Below, one piece after another: positions 1-7,124 of a DNA stretch of 58,451 bases. Within the stretch, counting starts at the first letter, position 1; every line of letters starts with the position of its first letter. The notes under the pieces are model-generated. The model did no database searches and was not told where the DNA came from. It worked only from the letters and a program-made list of their open reading frames with translations. A program made the position numbers and the translations under genes. The DNA comes from JAENVT01 sp031424145 (GTDB lineage: Bacteria > Actinomycetota > Acidimicrobiia > Acidimicrobiales > Ilumatobacteraceae). Where the stretch lies: contig JANPGV010000221.1 in NCBI GenBank assembly GCA_031424145.1, positions 1 to 58,451 on the forward strand, read 5' to 3'.

Positions 1-14
1 CAGGAGGATGGGCA

Positions 15-341
15 GTGACCGACATGGGAAACTACGATTCGCTAACCGTCGAGAACGTCCCTGGTGGCGCGATCGTTGTACACGGCGACATCGACGTCGC
101 CGGGGGCCCGATCCTGGAAGCAGCGTTGCTCCGGCGTGAAACCGAAGGCCCCGTCGTCATCGACCTCGGCGACGTGTCCTTCATCGACTCCTCGGGTTTG
201 CGCAGCCTGCTCGGCGCGAGCCGACGGGCCCGGGCTCGCGGCACGACCGTCGTTCTGCGACACGTGGGCGCCGAGGTCCGCCGCCTTCTCGAGATCACGG
301 GCACCACCAGCCAATTCTCGATCGAGACCAGTAATGACTGA
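15..341 (+). CDS. rsbV: Anti-sigma factor antagonist, STAS domain (RsbV-like)
   Basis: This 108-residue protein is a single STAS domain, the usual size of RsbV/SpoIIAA antagonists. In its unphosphorylated form such a protein binds the anti-sigma kinase and releases the sigma factor. The signature DSSGL is at residues 58-62, so Ser59 is the expected phosphorylation site. The start is GTG at 15, seven bases after a strong CAGGAGG at the very edge of the window. Its end overlaps the next gene by 8 bases (ATGACTGA), so it is translationally coupled to the kinase. It is the first gene of an rsbV-rsbW-sigB operon. The promoter lies outside the window. Confidence 0.93.
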   Translation: MTDMGNYDSLTVENVPGGAIVVHGDIDVAGGPILEAALLRRETEGPVVIDLGDVSFIDSSGLRSLLGASRRARARGTTVVLRHVGAEVRRLLEITGTTSQFSIETSND

Positions 342-723
342 CGCTGCAGTCATCGGCCCGGTGGTGCTGCGGGTGCCGCCAGATCCAGCGCTTTCGAGGG
401 TCCTTCGCCTAGCAGCCAGTGGCGTTGCGGCAATGGCCGGCTTCACGGTCGACGAGATCGACGACATCAAGATTGCCGTCAGTGAAGTGCTCCTCGCCCT
501 CATAGAGCACGGTGGCGCAGGGCCGATCGAGGTCGAATTCGCGATCGAGGACCACGCGTTCATCGTGCGCGGATCCACACCGATCGAGAGCTTCGATGTC
601 GAGCACCCTGATCTGCTCCTGTGCCGCACTGTCCTCACCAGCGTCTGCACCTCGCACGGGATCGAGCTGATCGATCAACAAGCCCAGATCTGGGCGGCCG
701 TGACTCACACCTCGATCCCGTGA
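334..723 (+). CDS. rsbW: Anti-sigma factor serine kinase (RsbW-like, GHKL ATPase)
   Basis: This 129-residue protein lies between a STAS antagonist and a SigB-type sigma gene, the classical RsbW position. The N-box region is recognisable as the helix DDIKIAVSEVLLALIEHGG, although the usual Asn of this box (EAxxNAxxH) is replaced. The rest of the GHKL fold is short and divergent, so ATP binding and kinase activity are inferred mainly from context. The ATG at 334 lies inside the end of rsbV. Its TGA overlaps the GTG of the sigma gene (GTGA at 720-723). All three proteins are therefore probably made in a fixed ratio, as expected for a partner-switching module in the cytoplasm. Confidence 0.82.
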   Translation: MTDAAVIGPVVLRVPPDPALSRVLRLAASGVAAMAGFTVDEIDDIKIAVSEVLLALIEHGGAGPIEVEFAIEDHAFIVRGSTPIESFDVEHPDLLLCRTVLTSVCTSHGIELIDQQAQIWAAVTHTSIP

Positions 724-1466
724 ACGTCGCCACCAGCCAATCCGATAGTGACGACGGGTGGCTGAAAGACGCATTCGATCGCTATCTGACCGACCGTGAC
801 AAGGGCTTGCGCGACGAGATCGCCGAGCGCACCTCGTGGCTGGCCACACGCGGCGCCCGCCGGTTTGCCGATTGCGGGGAGCCGTTCGACGACCTATTCC
901 AGGTAGCGCGCATCGGCCTGCTCAACGCGATCGACCGGTTCGATCCGGCGCACGGAGTGCCGTTCGGCGCATATGCGACGCCGACCATCATCGGCGAGCT
1001 GCGCCGGTACTTTCGCGACCACACGTGGCGAGTGCGCGTCTCGCGACGGGCCAAGGACCTTCGACCGGGAGTGAACGCAGCCACCGAGGCCCTGTCGAAG
1101 GAGCTACAACGCTCACCGAAGATCTCGGAGATCGCCGACCGCATGAAGATCGCCGAAGAGGCCGTGATCGAGGCGCTCGAGGCCAACAACGCCTATCGTG
1201 CCCACACCCTGGATCCAGGCGGACGAAACGCCCCCTCCGTCGAGTCGGATCTCGACGAGATATTGAATCGCCAGGTGATCGCCGGGCTGCTCGACCGGCT
1301 GCGACCCAGGCAGCGACAGATCCTGTACCTCCGCTTCTTCGAGGAGCTGAGCCAGGCCCAGATCGCCGAGCAGATCGGTACCAGTCAGGTCCATGTCGGT
1401 CGGCTGATCGCGTCGAGCCTGGCCCAGCTGCGCGACCACCTCCGCGAGGAGCAGCAGGCTCCCTGA
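720..1466 (+). CDS. sigB: RNA polymerase sigma factor, SigB/SigF/SigG family
   Basis: The product has 248 residues from the GTG at 720, which overlaps the rsbW stop. Region 2 is clear (DDLFQVARIGLLNAIDRFDP, then FGAYATPTIIGELRRYFRDHTW). A region 3 segment and a C-terminal region 4 with helix-turn-helix follow (RQRQILYLRFFEELSQAQIAEQIG). This is the general-stress/sporulation subfamily, with the normal length of about 250 residues. A longer reading frame reaches back to 621, but it lies inside rsbW and is rejected. Family members recognise GTTT/GGGTAT promoters, and close matches occur repeatedly in this window. It is the last gene of the operon and is followed by a hairpin. Confidence 0.95.
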   Translation: MNVATSQSDSDDGWLKDAFDRYLTDRDKGLRDEIAERTSWLATRGARRFADCGEPFDDLFQVARIGLLNAIDRFDPAHGVPFGAYATPTIIGELRRYFRDHTWRVRVSRRAKDLRPGVNAATEALSKELQRSPKISEIADRMKIAEEAVIEALEANNAYRAHTLDPGGRNAPSVESDLDEILNRQVIAGLLDRLRPRQRQILYLRFFEELSQAQIAEQIGTSQVHVGRLIASSLAQLRDHLREEQQAP

Positions 1467-1493
1467 GGCCGGGGCTCGCCATCACCGTGAGTC

Positions 1494-1530
1494 CTCGACC
1501 GGAGCCCTCGACCGTCGGCGGCCGGTCGAG
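1494..1530 (+). terminator. Candidate terminator hairpin after sigB
   Basis: A 9-bp perfect inverted repeat (CTCGACCGG at 1494-1502, CCGGTCGAG at 1522-1530) with a 19-base loop lies 28 bases after the sigB stop. The following TTT also forms part of the next predicted promoter. There is no long T tract, so this may be a weak or Rho-assisted terminator. Confidence 0.45.
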
Positions 1531-1555
1531 TTTGATGGGTCTCGCGCATGGGTAC
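1530..1555 (+). promoter_or_regulatory. SigB/SigF-type promoter for the BON-like gene
   Basis: GTTT at 1530-1533, a 16-base spacer, then GGGTAC at 1550-1555. This fits the actinobacterial SigF/SigB pattern (GGTTT, 15-17 bases, GGGTAT or GGGTAC). It lies 46 bases before the ATG at 1602 and directly after the sigma gene itself. The match is seen; sigma specificity is inferred. Confidence 0.65.
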
Positions 1556-1601
1556 ATGGAAAGAGCCGTTGACGTGCTTCGGCATCTCTGAAAGGACGCT
1601 C

Positions 1602-1961
1602 ATGATCCCTCGAATCGTCAGTCGCCGAATCCGACCGATGTGGATCGCCGCATTGGCGTCAGCCGCATGGGTCAATCGAAAAGACGTCCTCCGTTGGACC
1701 GATTTCCTGCGTCGCGCCGTACGCCAGCGCCAGACGCGGCCGATATCGGATTGGATCACTGAAGCGAAGGTTCGTGCCGCGGTAACGTCCGATCCTGTGT
1801 TGCGACGGGATCCGGCCCTCAAGGACCTCGCGGTGAACGACGGTGTTGTCACGCTGCTGACCAGCACCCCGTCATGGCCCGACGAAGAGGCCCACGTTCG
1901 CCGGCTCACCAAGATCAAAGGCATCGCCGACGTCAAAGCTCTGAACTTCGCCGATAGCTGA
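1602..1961 (+). CDS. Small basic protein with a BON-like C-terminal domain
   Basis: The product has 119 residues. The C-terminal part, about residues 58-118, has the pattern of a BON domain: a helix with VRAAVTSDP, then an alternating strand LAVNDGVVTLLT, a helix EEAHVRRLTKIKGI and a final strand VKALNF. BON domains bind lipid or other hydrophobic ligands and are common in stress and envelope proteins. The N-terminal 40 residues are Arg/Trp-rich with a short hydrophobic stretch (MWIAALASAAWV) that could touch the membrane. I chose ATG 1602 because it follows GAAAGGA at a good distance and lies downstream of the predicted SigB promoter. An earlier ATG at 1548 overlaps that promoter. Fumarase follows after 4 bases. 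Confidence 0.75.
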   Translation: MIPRIVSRRIRPMWIAALASAAWVNRKDVLRWTDFLRRAVRQRQTRPISDWITEAKVRAAVTSDPVLRRDPALKDLAVNDGVVTLLTSTPSWPDEEAHVRRLTKIKGIADVKALNFADS

Positions 1962-1965
1962 CGGC

Positions 1966-3294
1966 ATGCCCAGTCTTGGCCGTTGGGGAGAACAGACTCA
2001 GAAGGCCATCGACAACTTTCCGGTGTCGGGGGAACGAATTCCTCAGGCGATGATCGAAGCCATGGCAATGATCAAGGCCGAGAGCGCAACCGAGAACGGT
2101 GAGCTCGGCGTCATCCCGCAAAAAATCGCCGCGGCCGTCCGGCAGGCTGCGGATGAAGTGGTCAGCGGCCAGTTCGCTGACCAGTTCCCTGTCGACGTCT
2201 TCCAGACAGGTTCCGGCACGAGCACCAACATGAACATGAACGAGGTGCTCGCCCAGCGGGCATCGGAGACCATCGGCGAGCCCGCTCATCCAAACGATCA
2301 CGTCAACGCGTCGCAATCATCCAACGACACGTTCCCCTCGGCCGCCCGAATTGCCGCTGTCTTGCAGCTCACCACCACGCTGCTACCCGCGCTTGACTCT
2401 CTGCATTCCTCGTTGGTGACGCTCTCGGAGGGTCACGCGGCGACGGTGAAGATGGCACGAACTCATCTGATGGACGCCGTGCCGATGACGTTCGGTCAAG
2501 AGGTCAGTGGGTGGGCACGCAGCATCGAGCTATCCAGGGAGCGCATCAAGTCGATGTTGCCACGCCTTGCCGAACTTCCGCTGGGAGGAACCGCGGTCGG
2601 GACCGGCCTGAACGCACCCAGGGGATTCGCCTCCAACGTGGCCAAGCGGCTGAGCGAACGCACCGGGTTCACCTTTGTCGAAGCGGTCAACCACTTCGAG
2701 GCGCAGTCCAGCCAGGACGCGTTGGTCGAAGCGGGCGCGACGCTGAAGGTCGTTGCTCTGTCGCTGCACAAGATCGCCGGCGATCTACGGCTCCTCGGTT
2801 CAGGACCGAACGGAGGGCTCGGTGAGATCACTCTGCCGGCCCTTCAGGCGGGCAGTTCGATCATGCCCGGCAAGGTGAACCCCGTCATCCCCGAAATGGT
2901 TCAGCAGGTCGCTGCCCAAGTGGTGGGCAATGATGCAACGATCACGTTCGCCTCGACGATGTCGACGTTGCAGCTCAGCACGGCGATGCCGATCATCGCC
3001 CGCAGCCTGTTGTCCTCGATCCATCTGCTCAGCAGTGCAGCCACGCTCCTCGACACGCGCTGCATCCGTGGTGTCGAGGTCGACGCGGATCGCATGAGAC
3101 GAAATGCCGAACGATCGCCGGCAATCGTTACCGCGCTGGCGCCGCGCATCGGATACGACGCGGCAACGAAGCTCGTCCGGCAGGCGGACGAGCAGGGCGT
3201 GTCGTTGGCCGAGCTGATCGAGGCACACGAAGTCGGCACCGCATCGTCACCCCACGTCGATGCGCTGTTGGCCATGGCCAGGCCATACGACTGA
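1966..3294 (+). CDS. fumC: Fumarate hydratase, class II
   Basis: Interconverts fumarate and (S)-malate in the TCA cycle, as a cytoplasmic homotetramer. The 442 residues carry the fumarase/aspartase signature GSSIMPGKVNP at about 296-306, the substrate loop HPNDHVNASQSSND near 108-121 and the catalytic His in ARTHLMDA near 167. The protein starts at MPSLGRWGEQTQKAIDNF, so it lacks about 15-20 residues that normally precede the GAQTQ motif. The same frame has a stop at 1942-1944, so no longer start is possible. The gene begins 4 bases after the BON-like gene and lacks an obvious Shine-Dalgarno, which suggests coupling to it. Aspartase (AspA) is the alternative, but the motifs fit FumC better. 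Confidence 0.93.
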   Translation: MPSLGRWGEQTQKAIDNFPVSGERIPQAMIEAMAMIKAESATENGELGVIPQKIAAAVRQAADEVVSGQFADQFPVDVFQTGSGTSTNMNMNEVLAQRASETIGEPAHPNDHVNASQSSNDTFPSAARIAAVLQLTTTLLPALDSLHSSLVTLSEGHAATVKMARTHLMDAVPMTFGQEVSGWARSIELSRERIKSMLPRLAELPLGGTAVGTGLNAPRGFASNVAKRLSERTGFTFVEAVNHFEAQSSQDALVEAGATLKVVALSLHKIAGDLRLLGSGPNGGLGEITLPALQAGSSIMPGKVNPVIPEMVQQVAAQVVGNDATITFASTMSTLQLSTAMPIIARSLLSSIHLLSSAATLLDTRCIRGVEVDADRMRRNAERSPAIVTALAPRIGYDAATKLVRQADEQGVSLAELIEAHEVGTASSPHVDALLAMARPYD

Positions 3295-3296
3295 CC

Positions 3297-3328
3297 GACG
3301 ACTACAGCCCGACGACTACAGCCCGACG
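3297..3328. repeat. 14-bp tandem duplication
   Basis: The 14-mer GACGACTACAGCCC occurs twice in tandem (3297-3310 and 3311-3324), and a third copy starts but stops after five bases. It sits between the fumC stop and the 3' end of the decayed phosphatase gene, and it supplies that gene's stop codon. Likely replication slippage. Confidence 0.8.
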
Positions 3329-4866
3329 AAATCGACACACACGAGCGCGCGGTCGTCGAAGCGGTCGGTCACCGACGCGGCCAGTGTCTCGACGAACTCC
3401 TGTGGAGGGAGATGGGCGTGCGCCGATGCCAGTGCGGCGAGCCTTTCGAGTCCGACATCGAGATGTTCGCGCCTCCGCTCGACAAGGCCGTCGGTGAACA
3501 TCAACACTCGATCACCGGGTCGCACATCAATTGCTGCCGACTCGTAGCGCTGCCTCGAAGAACGCCAGCGGTGCGCCGGAGAGCTCGTCCAGGTATGTCG
3601 CTGTTCCCTCCACGGAAACGATCAATGGTGAGAAATGGCCTGCTTGTGCCCAGCGCAAGGTTCTCGCGCCAATGTCGAGAACAGCGAAGCAACACGTCAC
3701 GAATGGGCCGTTGGGCTCGTTCAGCTGTGCGGTCACATCGTTCGCTCGGGTCAACACGTCGTCAGGATCGGTGTGCTCTGCAGCGATTGCTCGGAAGATG
3801 TTGCGAACCTGCACCATGAACACCGCTGCGCTGTGACCGTGACCGGCGACGTCGGCGATGACCAACGCGACACGGTTGTCATCGACCGTGAACACGTCGT
3901 ACCAGTCGCCTCCGACTGGCTGACGGGGGTCGGCCGGTTCATACACGGCTGCGATCCGCACGCCGACGAGCTCGGGCATCGTGCTGGGTAGTGCGGCTGC
4001 CTGCAGCAACCCGACGGCGGTGTGTTCCGCGGCGGCCAGCAGGGCTGCGGAGCGTGAAGCCTCTTCGGCGAGGACGACCTCGGTGACGTCACGCGAGGCG
4101 GAGATGTACCCGTCACCGAACTTGACAATCTGCAGTGTGCGGTACGACTGCCGACGATTGCCTTCGGTGTCGCCCTCCTTCATCCTCGGCGGATCCGCGT
4201 ACTGCACCTTGTGACCTCCGTAGGCGACGCCGGTTTCGACAACTGACCGGAGGTGGTCGAACATTCCGGAAGCCCTCCAATCGGGGTGCACATCACAGAT
4301 CAAGGCGCCAACCAGACCATCAGTGCTGCGCCTGGCACCGCTCGAGCTGTGGTTGTTGACGTACTCGATCACGAAGTCGACGATCTCGCCGTCGTCGTTC
4401 CGCACGGCCCTGCCGATCGCCACATCGTCGAGCATCACGTCGAGTGCCTGGCGGAACTCGAGCCCGTGCGCCGTCTCGCTGTTGGAGATCCTCCCCAAAG
4501 CATGTGTGACAAGCGACGAAGCAGTCGCAGCCAGCGTCGCGGTCACTTCGCTGATCGGACGTTCGGCGGCCCAGCCGACGTACATCACCCCCACGACCCG
4601 GCGCGTCGGCGATGGGGCCCTCGCCGTCGAGCGGGAGCTGTGAGCCTTTGCGCACCGAGTCCTCGTCGAACCCGGACACGGCCCTGACGACCAAGCGATC
4701 ACCCTCGCGCACAGCAACGAACGCCCGACCCTGGAAGCTGTCGACGAGAAATGAGCAGACTTGATCGGCGATCTGCTGCTCGTCGATGGCGGCAGTCAGC
4801 GATTCCGACAAAGCGAGCAGGAGTCTCGGCTTGGCGTTGCGAGACGATGTTCTCCGTCAAGTCCAT
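3316..4866 (-). pseudogene. GAF-PAS-SpoIIE (PP2C) phosphatase, broken by frameshifts
   Basis: Read on the minus strand, the pieces in order are a GAF-like segment, a PAS domain and a SpoIIE/PP2C phosphatase domain. The PP2C part shows GGDWYDVF, IADVAGHGHSAAVF and MFTDGLVE. No single frame spans them. The natural ATG (4866-4864) runs out of frame near 4835, where one extra base restores LLLALSESLT. A second shift lies near 4605. One or two more lie at 3545-3575, just before the GDRVLMFTDG strand. The GAF also lacks about 40 residues between DGEGPIADA and VVGVMYVG. Such phosphatases dephosphorylate STAS antagonists to switch on SigB. It is either a true pseudogene or a stretch of sequencing errors; the missing GAF core favours decay. 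A SigB-type promoter still precedes it. Confidence 0.75.
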
Positions 4867-5027
4867 GGCTACTGTCCCAATGCCGGCTCGCGCCTCGGCA
4901 ATTCGTCCGACGAAGTGATCCTGCCGCGGAAACCGGTTCAGCGCAACACGAGCTTGCAGGCAATCCAGGGATCCGCGGACACAGAAGCTTCCGTCCTATA
5001 GGCACCCTGGGAACGGAGAGATTTCTG

Positions 5028-5054
5028 ATACCCCGATCAAGCGCTGGGTGAAAC
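5028..5054 (-). promoter_or_regulatory. SigB/SigF-type promoter, minus strand
   Basis: On the minus strand: GTTT (complement of 5051-5054), 17 bases, GGGTAT (complement of 5028-5033). It points at the phosphatase pseudogene, whose ATG is about 160 bases downstream. Its -35 end lies only 10 bases from the -35 of an opposing promoter. The 333 bases between 4867 and 5199 hold no gene; this promoter pair is the only structure I see there. Confidence 0.6.
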
Positions 5055-5064
5055 TTTACAAAGA

Positions 5065-5091
5065 GGTTTCGTCCCGTGCTGACCGGGGTAT
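5065..5091 (+). promoter_or_regulatory. SigB/SigF-type promoter, plus strand
   Basis: GGTTT at 5065-5069, a 16-base spacer, GGGTAT at 5086-5091: a full match to the SigF/SigB consensus. It drives the anti-sigma gene at 5200 with a leader of roughly 100 bases. Confidence 0.7.
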
Positions 5092-5199
5092 CAAGCTGGC
5101 CGTGACGTGGCGTACACGGTGTTCGGATTGGGATCTGCCATGTGGTCCAGCGACAGCTGAAACAAGGCGCGAATTCGCGGCCACGCAGGATCACTGCCG

Positions 5200-5622
5200 A
5201 TGAACTCCAGCGCCGTCGACCGGGAGCAACGAACCTTCGAGGCCGTTCCGACGAGCGCCGGCGCGGCGCGGGGGTTCGTCGGCGAGACGCTCCGCCAACA
5301 TGGAGCCCCAAGTGGTGTCATCGGCGATTTCGCACTTGTCGTCAGCGAGTTGGCCACCAACATCATCGAGCATGGCCACGGGACGAGTCTGACGATCTAC
5401 GTCGACGTGTCCGACCCCGCCTGTTGGGGGTTGGAGGTCGTGGGCGGCCGATGTCCCCCGGACAGTCGTGTCCTGCGCCCTGAGACCTGGGTCGTGGCAA
5501 CGGGAGACGATCCGTCCGGTCGGGGACTGGGAATCGTCCGTCACCTGATGGACGACATCTCCGCCACGGCAACAGACGACGGGGTCAGCATTCGCTGCCG
5601 ACGCAACCGCGACGAAGGGTGA
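5200..5622 (+). CDS. Anti-sigma regulatory kinase, HATPase_c (RsbW-like)
   Basis: A 140-residue GHKL ATPase domain. The N box is FALVVSELATNIIEHG, with the ATP/Mg-binding Asn in TNIIEH near residue 55. The G2-type loop near the C-terminus is DDPSGRGLGIVRHL. Proteins of this size phosphorylate STAS antagonists and/or bind sigma factors. It is transcribed away from the broken SpoIIE phosphatase, with a strong SigB-type promoter 109 bases upstream. It may therefore be a feedback inhibitor of the stress response. The ATG follows a modest AGGA. A perfect hairpin terminator follows 5 bases after the stop. Its partner sigma or antagonist cannot be named from sequence. Confidence 0.88.
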   Translation: MNSSAVDREQRTFEAVPTSAGAARGFVGETLRQHGAPSGVIGDFALVVSELATNIIEHGHGTSLTIYVDVSDPACWGLEVVGGRCPPDSRVLRPETWVVATGDDPSGRGLGIVRHLMDDISATATDDGVSIRCRRNRDEG

Positions 5623-5626
5623 ACGC

Positions 5627-5661
5627 CAAGAGGGGCGGCCGACGAGCGGCCGCCCCTCTTG
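5627..5661. terminator. Bidirectional hairpin terminator
   Basis: A perfect 15-bp stem (5627-5641 with 5647-5661) and a 5-base loop ACGAG lie between two convergent genes. AAG/CTT at the base gives a short T run on both strands, so it can end transcription of both the anti-sigma gene and the 5693-6268 gene. Confidence 0.85.
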
Positions 5662-5692
5662 AACAAGTTGTCTTGCTTGAACTCAGCTGACG

Positions 5693-6268
5693 TTACAGAT
5701 GCTCGATGACCGTCGAGTTGCGTGCGTAGCGGGGCAGAAGCATCGCGGAGAGAACCACGATGACGGCAGCGATCACTGCAAGCCATGCAAACGACGACTC
5801 GAGAGCCAACGACTTCCTGAACGAGTCGGTCTGAACAGCACCGACGAACGCTCCGATGCCGAGCACGGCACCGAAGAACATCTCACCCGAGCGTGACCGA
5901 GTCGCCCCGGACAGCAACAGCGCGAGACCGATCACGATCTCGATCAGGCCGAGCGTCGTGGTATGGGTGAAACCGAGTACCTGCACAACCGGGGTCGACA
6001 TCGGACCGTCAAAGCCACCGCGAACGATTGCGATGAGGCCCATGACCAGCAACACCAATCCGACCACGCCGGCGACGATCGCGTCGGGTGCAAATCGAGA
6101 GGCGTACGCCGTGCGAACCTGGCCGGCGGAAGCGGGAGCGACGACGGCGGGAGCAACCGGGACTGCCTCGACTACCGGGCCATTGGCCGGGACGTCGATC
6201 ACAGTCGCCGCCGGCTCCTGGACGAAGACGTCGCTGCGCTCGTGGAGGGGACCTTCGGTGAACGACAT
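5693..6268 (-). CDS. Four-helix membrane protein of unknown function
   Basis: 191 residues. The first 60 are Val/Pro/Ala-rich and hydrophilic (probably cytoplasmic and disordered). Four predicted transmembrane helices follow at about 64-86, 103-121, 129-146 and 158-180. The hydrophobic part has the look of small actinobacterial DoxX/DUF4383-like membrane proteins, but I do not recognise a diagnostic motif. The ATG is well supported by AAAGGAGAA at ideal spacing. A SigB/SigF-type promoter lies about 70 bases upstream, so I infer stress induction. It converges on the anti-sigma gene and shares its hairpin terminator. Confidence 0.85.
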   Translation of the reverse strand: MSFTEGPLHERSDVFVQEPAATVIDVPANGPVVEAVPVAPAVVAPASAGQVRTAYASRFAPDAIVAGVVGLVLLVMGLIAIVRGGFDGPMSTPVVQVLGFTHTTTLGLIEIVIGLALLLSGATRSRSGEMFFGAVLGIGAFVGAVQTDSFRKSLALESSFAWLAVIAAVIVVLSAMLLPRYARNSTVIEHL

Positions 6269-6335
6269 GGTGTGTTTCTCCTTTGGAGGGTTATAACACC
6301 GCCAACGGATGTTGTGCGGACATGCGTCACAGTGA

Positions 6336-6361
6336 GTACCCGGTGTCAGAAGGGGCTAAAC
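6336..6361 (-). promoter_or_regulatory. SigB/SigF-type promoter, minus strand
   Basis: Minus strand: GTTT (complement of 6358-6361), 16 bases, GGGTAC (complement of 6336-6341). It lies 68 bases upstream of the membrane protein ATG at 6268. Confidence 0.65.
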
Positions 6362-6409
6362 AAATCACTCCACGACGTAGGATGCCGCTGTGAGCCGCCG
6401 AGGCAGCCG

Positions 6410-7093
6410 ATGACCCCTAGGCGATCGTCGCCTGATCGCATCGGTGTCGGCGCCGTCGGCGTCAGACTCGATCAGCGAGATCGGCTGTTGATCGCGGGGG
6501 CACTGGGCATAGCTGTCGGTGTCGGCACGGCGTTCGCCTGCCCCTGGCAGCTCAGCGTGCTCGCCGGCTGGGATGTGGCCGCGTTGTTCGTGGTCGCGTC
6601 CGTGTGGACCTTCATCGCTGTCCTCGATTCGGCGTCGACCGAGTTGGCAGCAACACGAGAAGACGATAGTCATGCGTTCGTAGACCTCGTCATGGTGATT
6701 GCGTGCCTGGTCAGCCTGATCGGGGTCGTTGCCGGTCTCGCGCACGCACATAGCCAATCGGGGTCCCTTCACAGGACGCTGACGGTCGTCGCGGTCATCA
6801 CGGTGTTCCTTTCGTGGTTCACGGTGCACACGTTGTTCACGTTGCGCTACGCCCGGCTGTACTACAGCGCGCCGGCCGGCGGCATCGCCTTCCCGAACAT
6901 CGACGAACCTCCTGACTACCTCGATTTTGCCTATGTCTCGTTCACGGTCGGTATGACGTTCCAGGTGTCCGACACGGCAATCCTCCAGCGATCGATTCGC
7001 AGAACCGCGCTCCGACATGCACTTCTTTCCTTCGCGTTCGGCACGGCAGTAATCGGCGTCGCGATCAATGTCGTCGGCACATTGATCCGCTAG
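6410..7093 (+). CDS. DUF1345 family membrane protein
   Basis: 227 residues with six predicted transmembrane helices. The family-typical C-terminal block has YVSFTVGMTFQVSD followed by a basic RRTALRH loop and a last helix, which I recognise as DUF1345. Function is unknown; members are inner-membrane proteins often found near ion or stress genes. The reading frame extends upstream to 5963, but that part lies inside the opposing gene and promoter. The ATG at 6410 is chosen, although its ribosome site is weak. The AI-2E family gene starts 31 bases after the stop and may be co-transcribed. Confidence 0.85.
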   Translation: MTPRRSSPDRIGVGAVGVRLDQRDRLLIAGALGIAVGVGTAFACPWQLSVLAGWDVAALFVVASVWTFIAVLDSASTELAATREDDSHAFVDLVMVIACLVSLIGVVAGLAHAHSQSGSLHRTLTVVAVITVFLSWFTVHTLFTLRYARLYYSAPAGGIAFPNIDEPPDYLDFAYVSFTVGMTFQVSDTAILQRSIRRTALRHALLSFAFGTAVIGVAINVVGTLIR

Positions 7094-7124
7094 CGGCGTG
7101 CCCCTCAGGGTGGACGCTGTTTGA

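Noticed and set aside
64..333. Plus-strand frame continuing upstream of the anti-sigma kinase (from 64)
   Set aside because: It lies in another frame of rsbV; the coupled ATG at 334 is the natural start.
5963..6409. N-terminal extension of the DUF1345 protein
   Set aside because: It runs antisense through the neighbouring membrane gene and its promoter and has no membrane-protein character.
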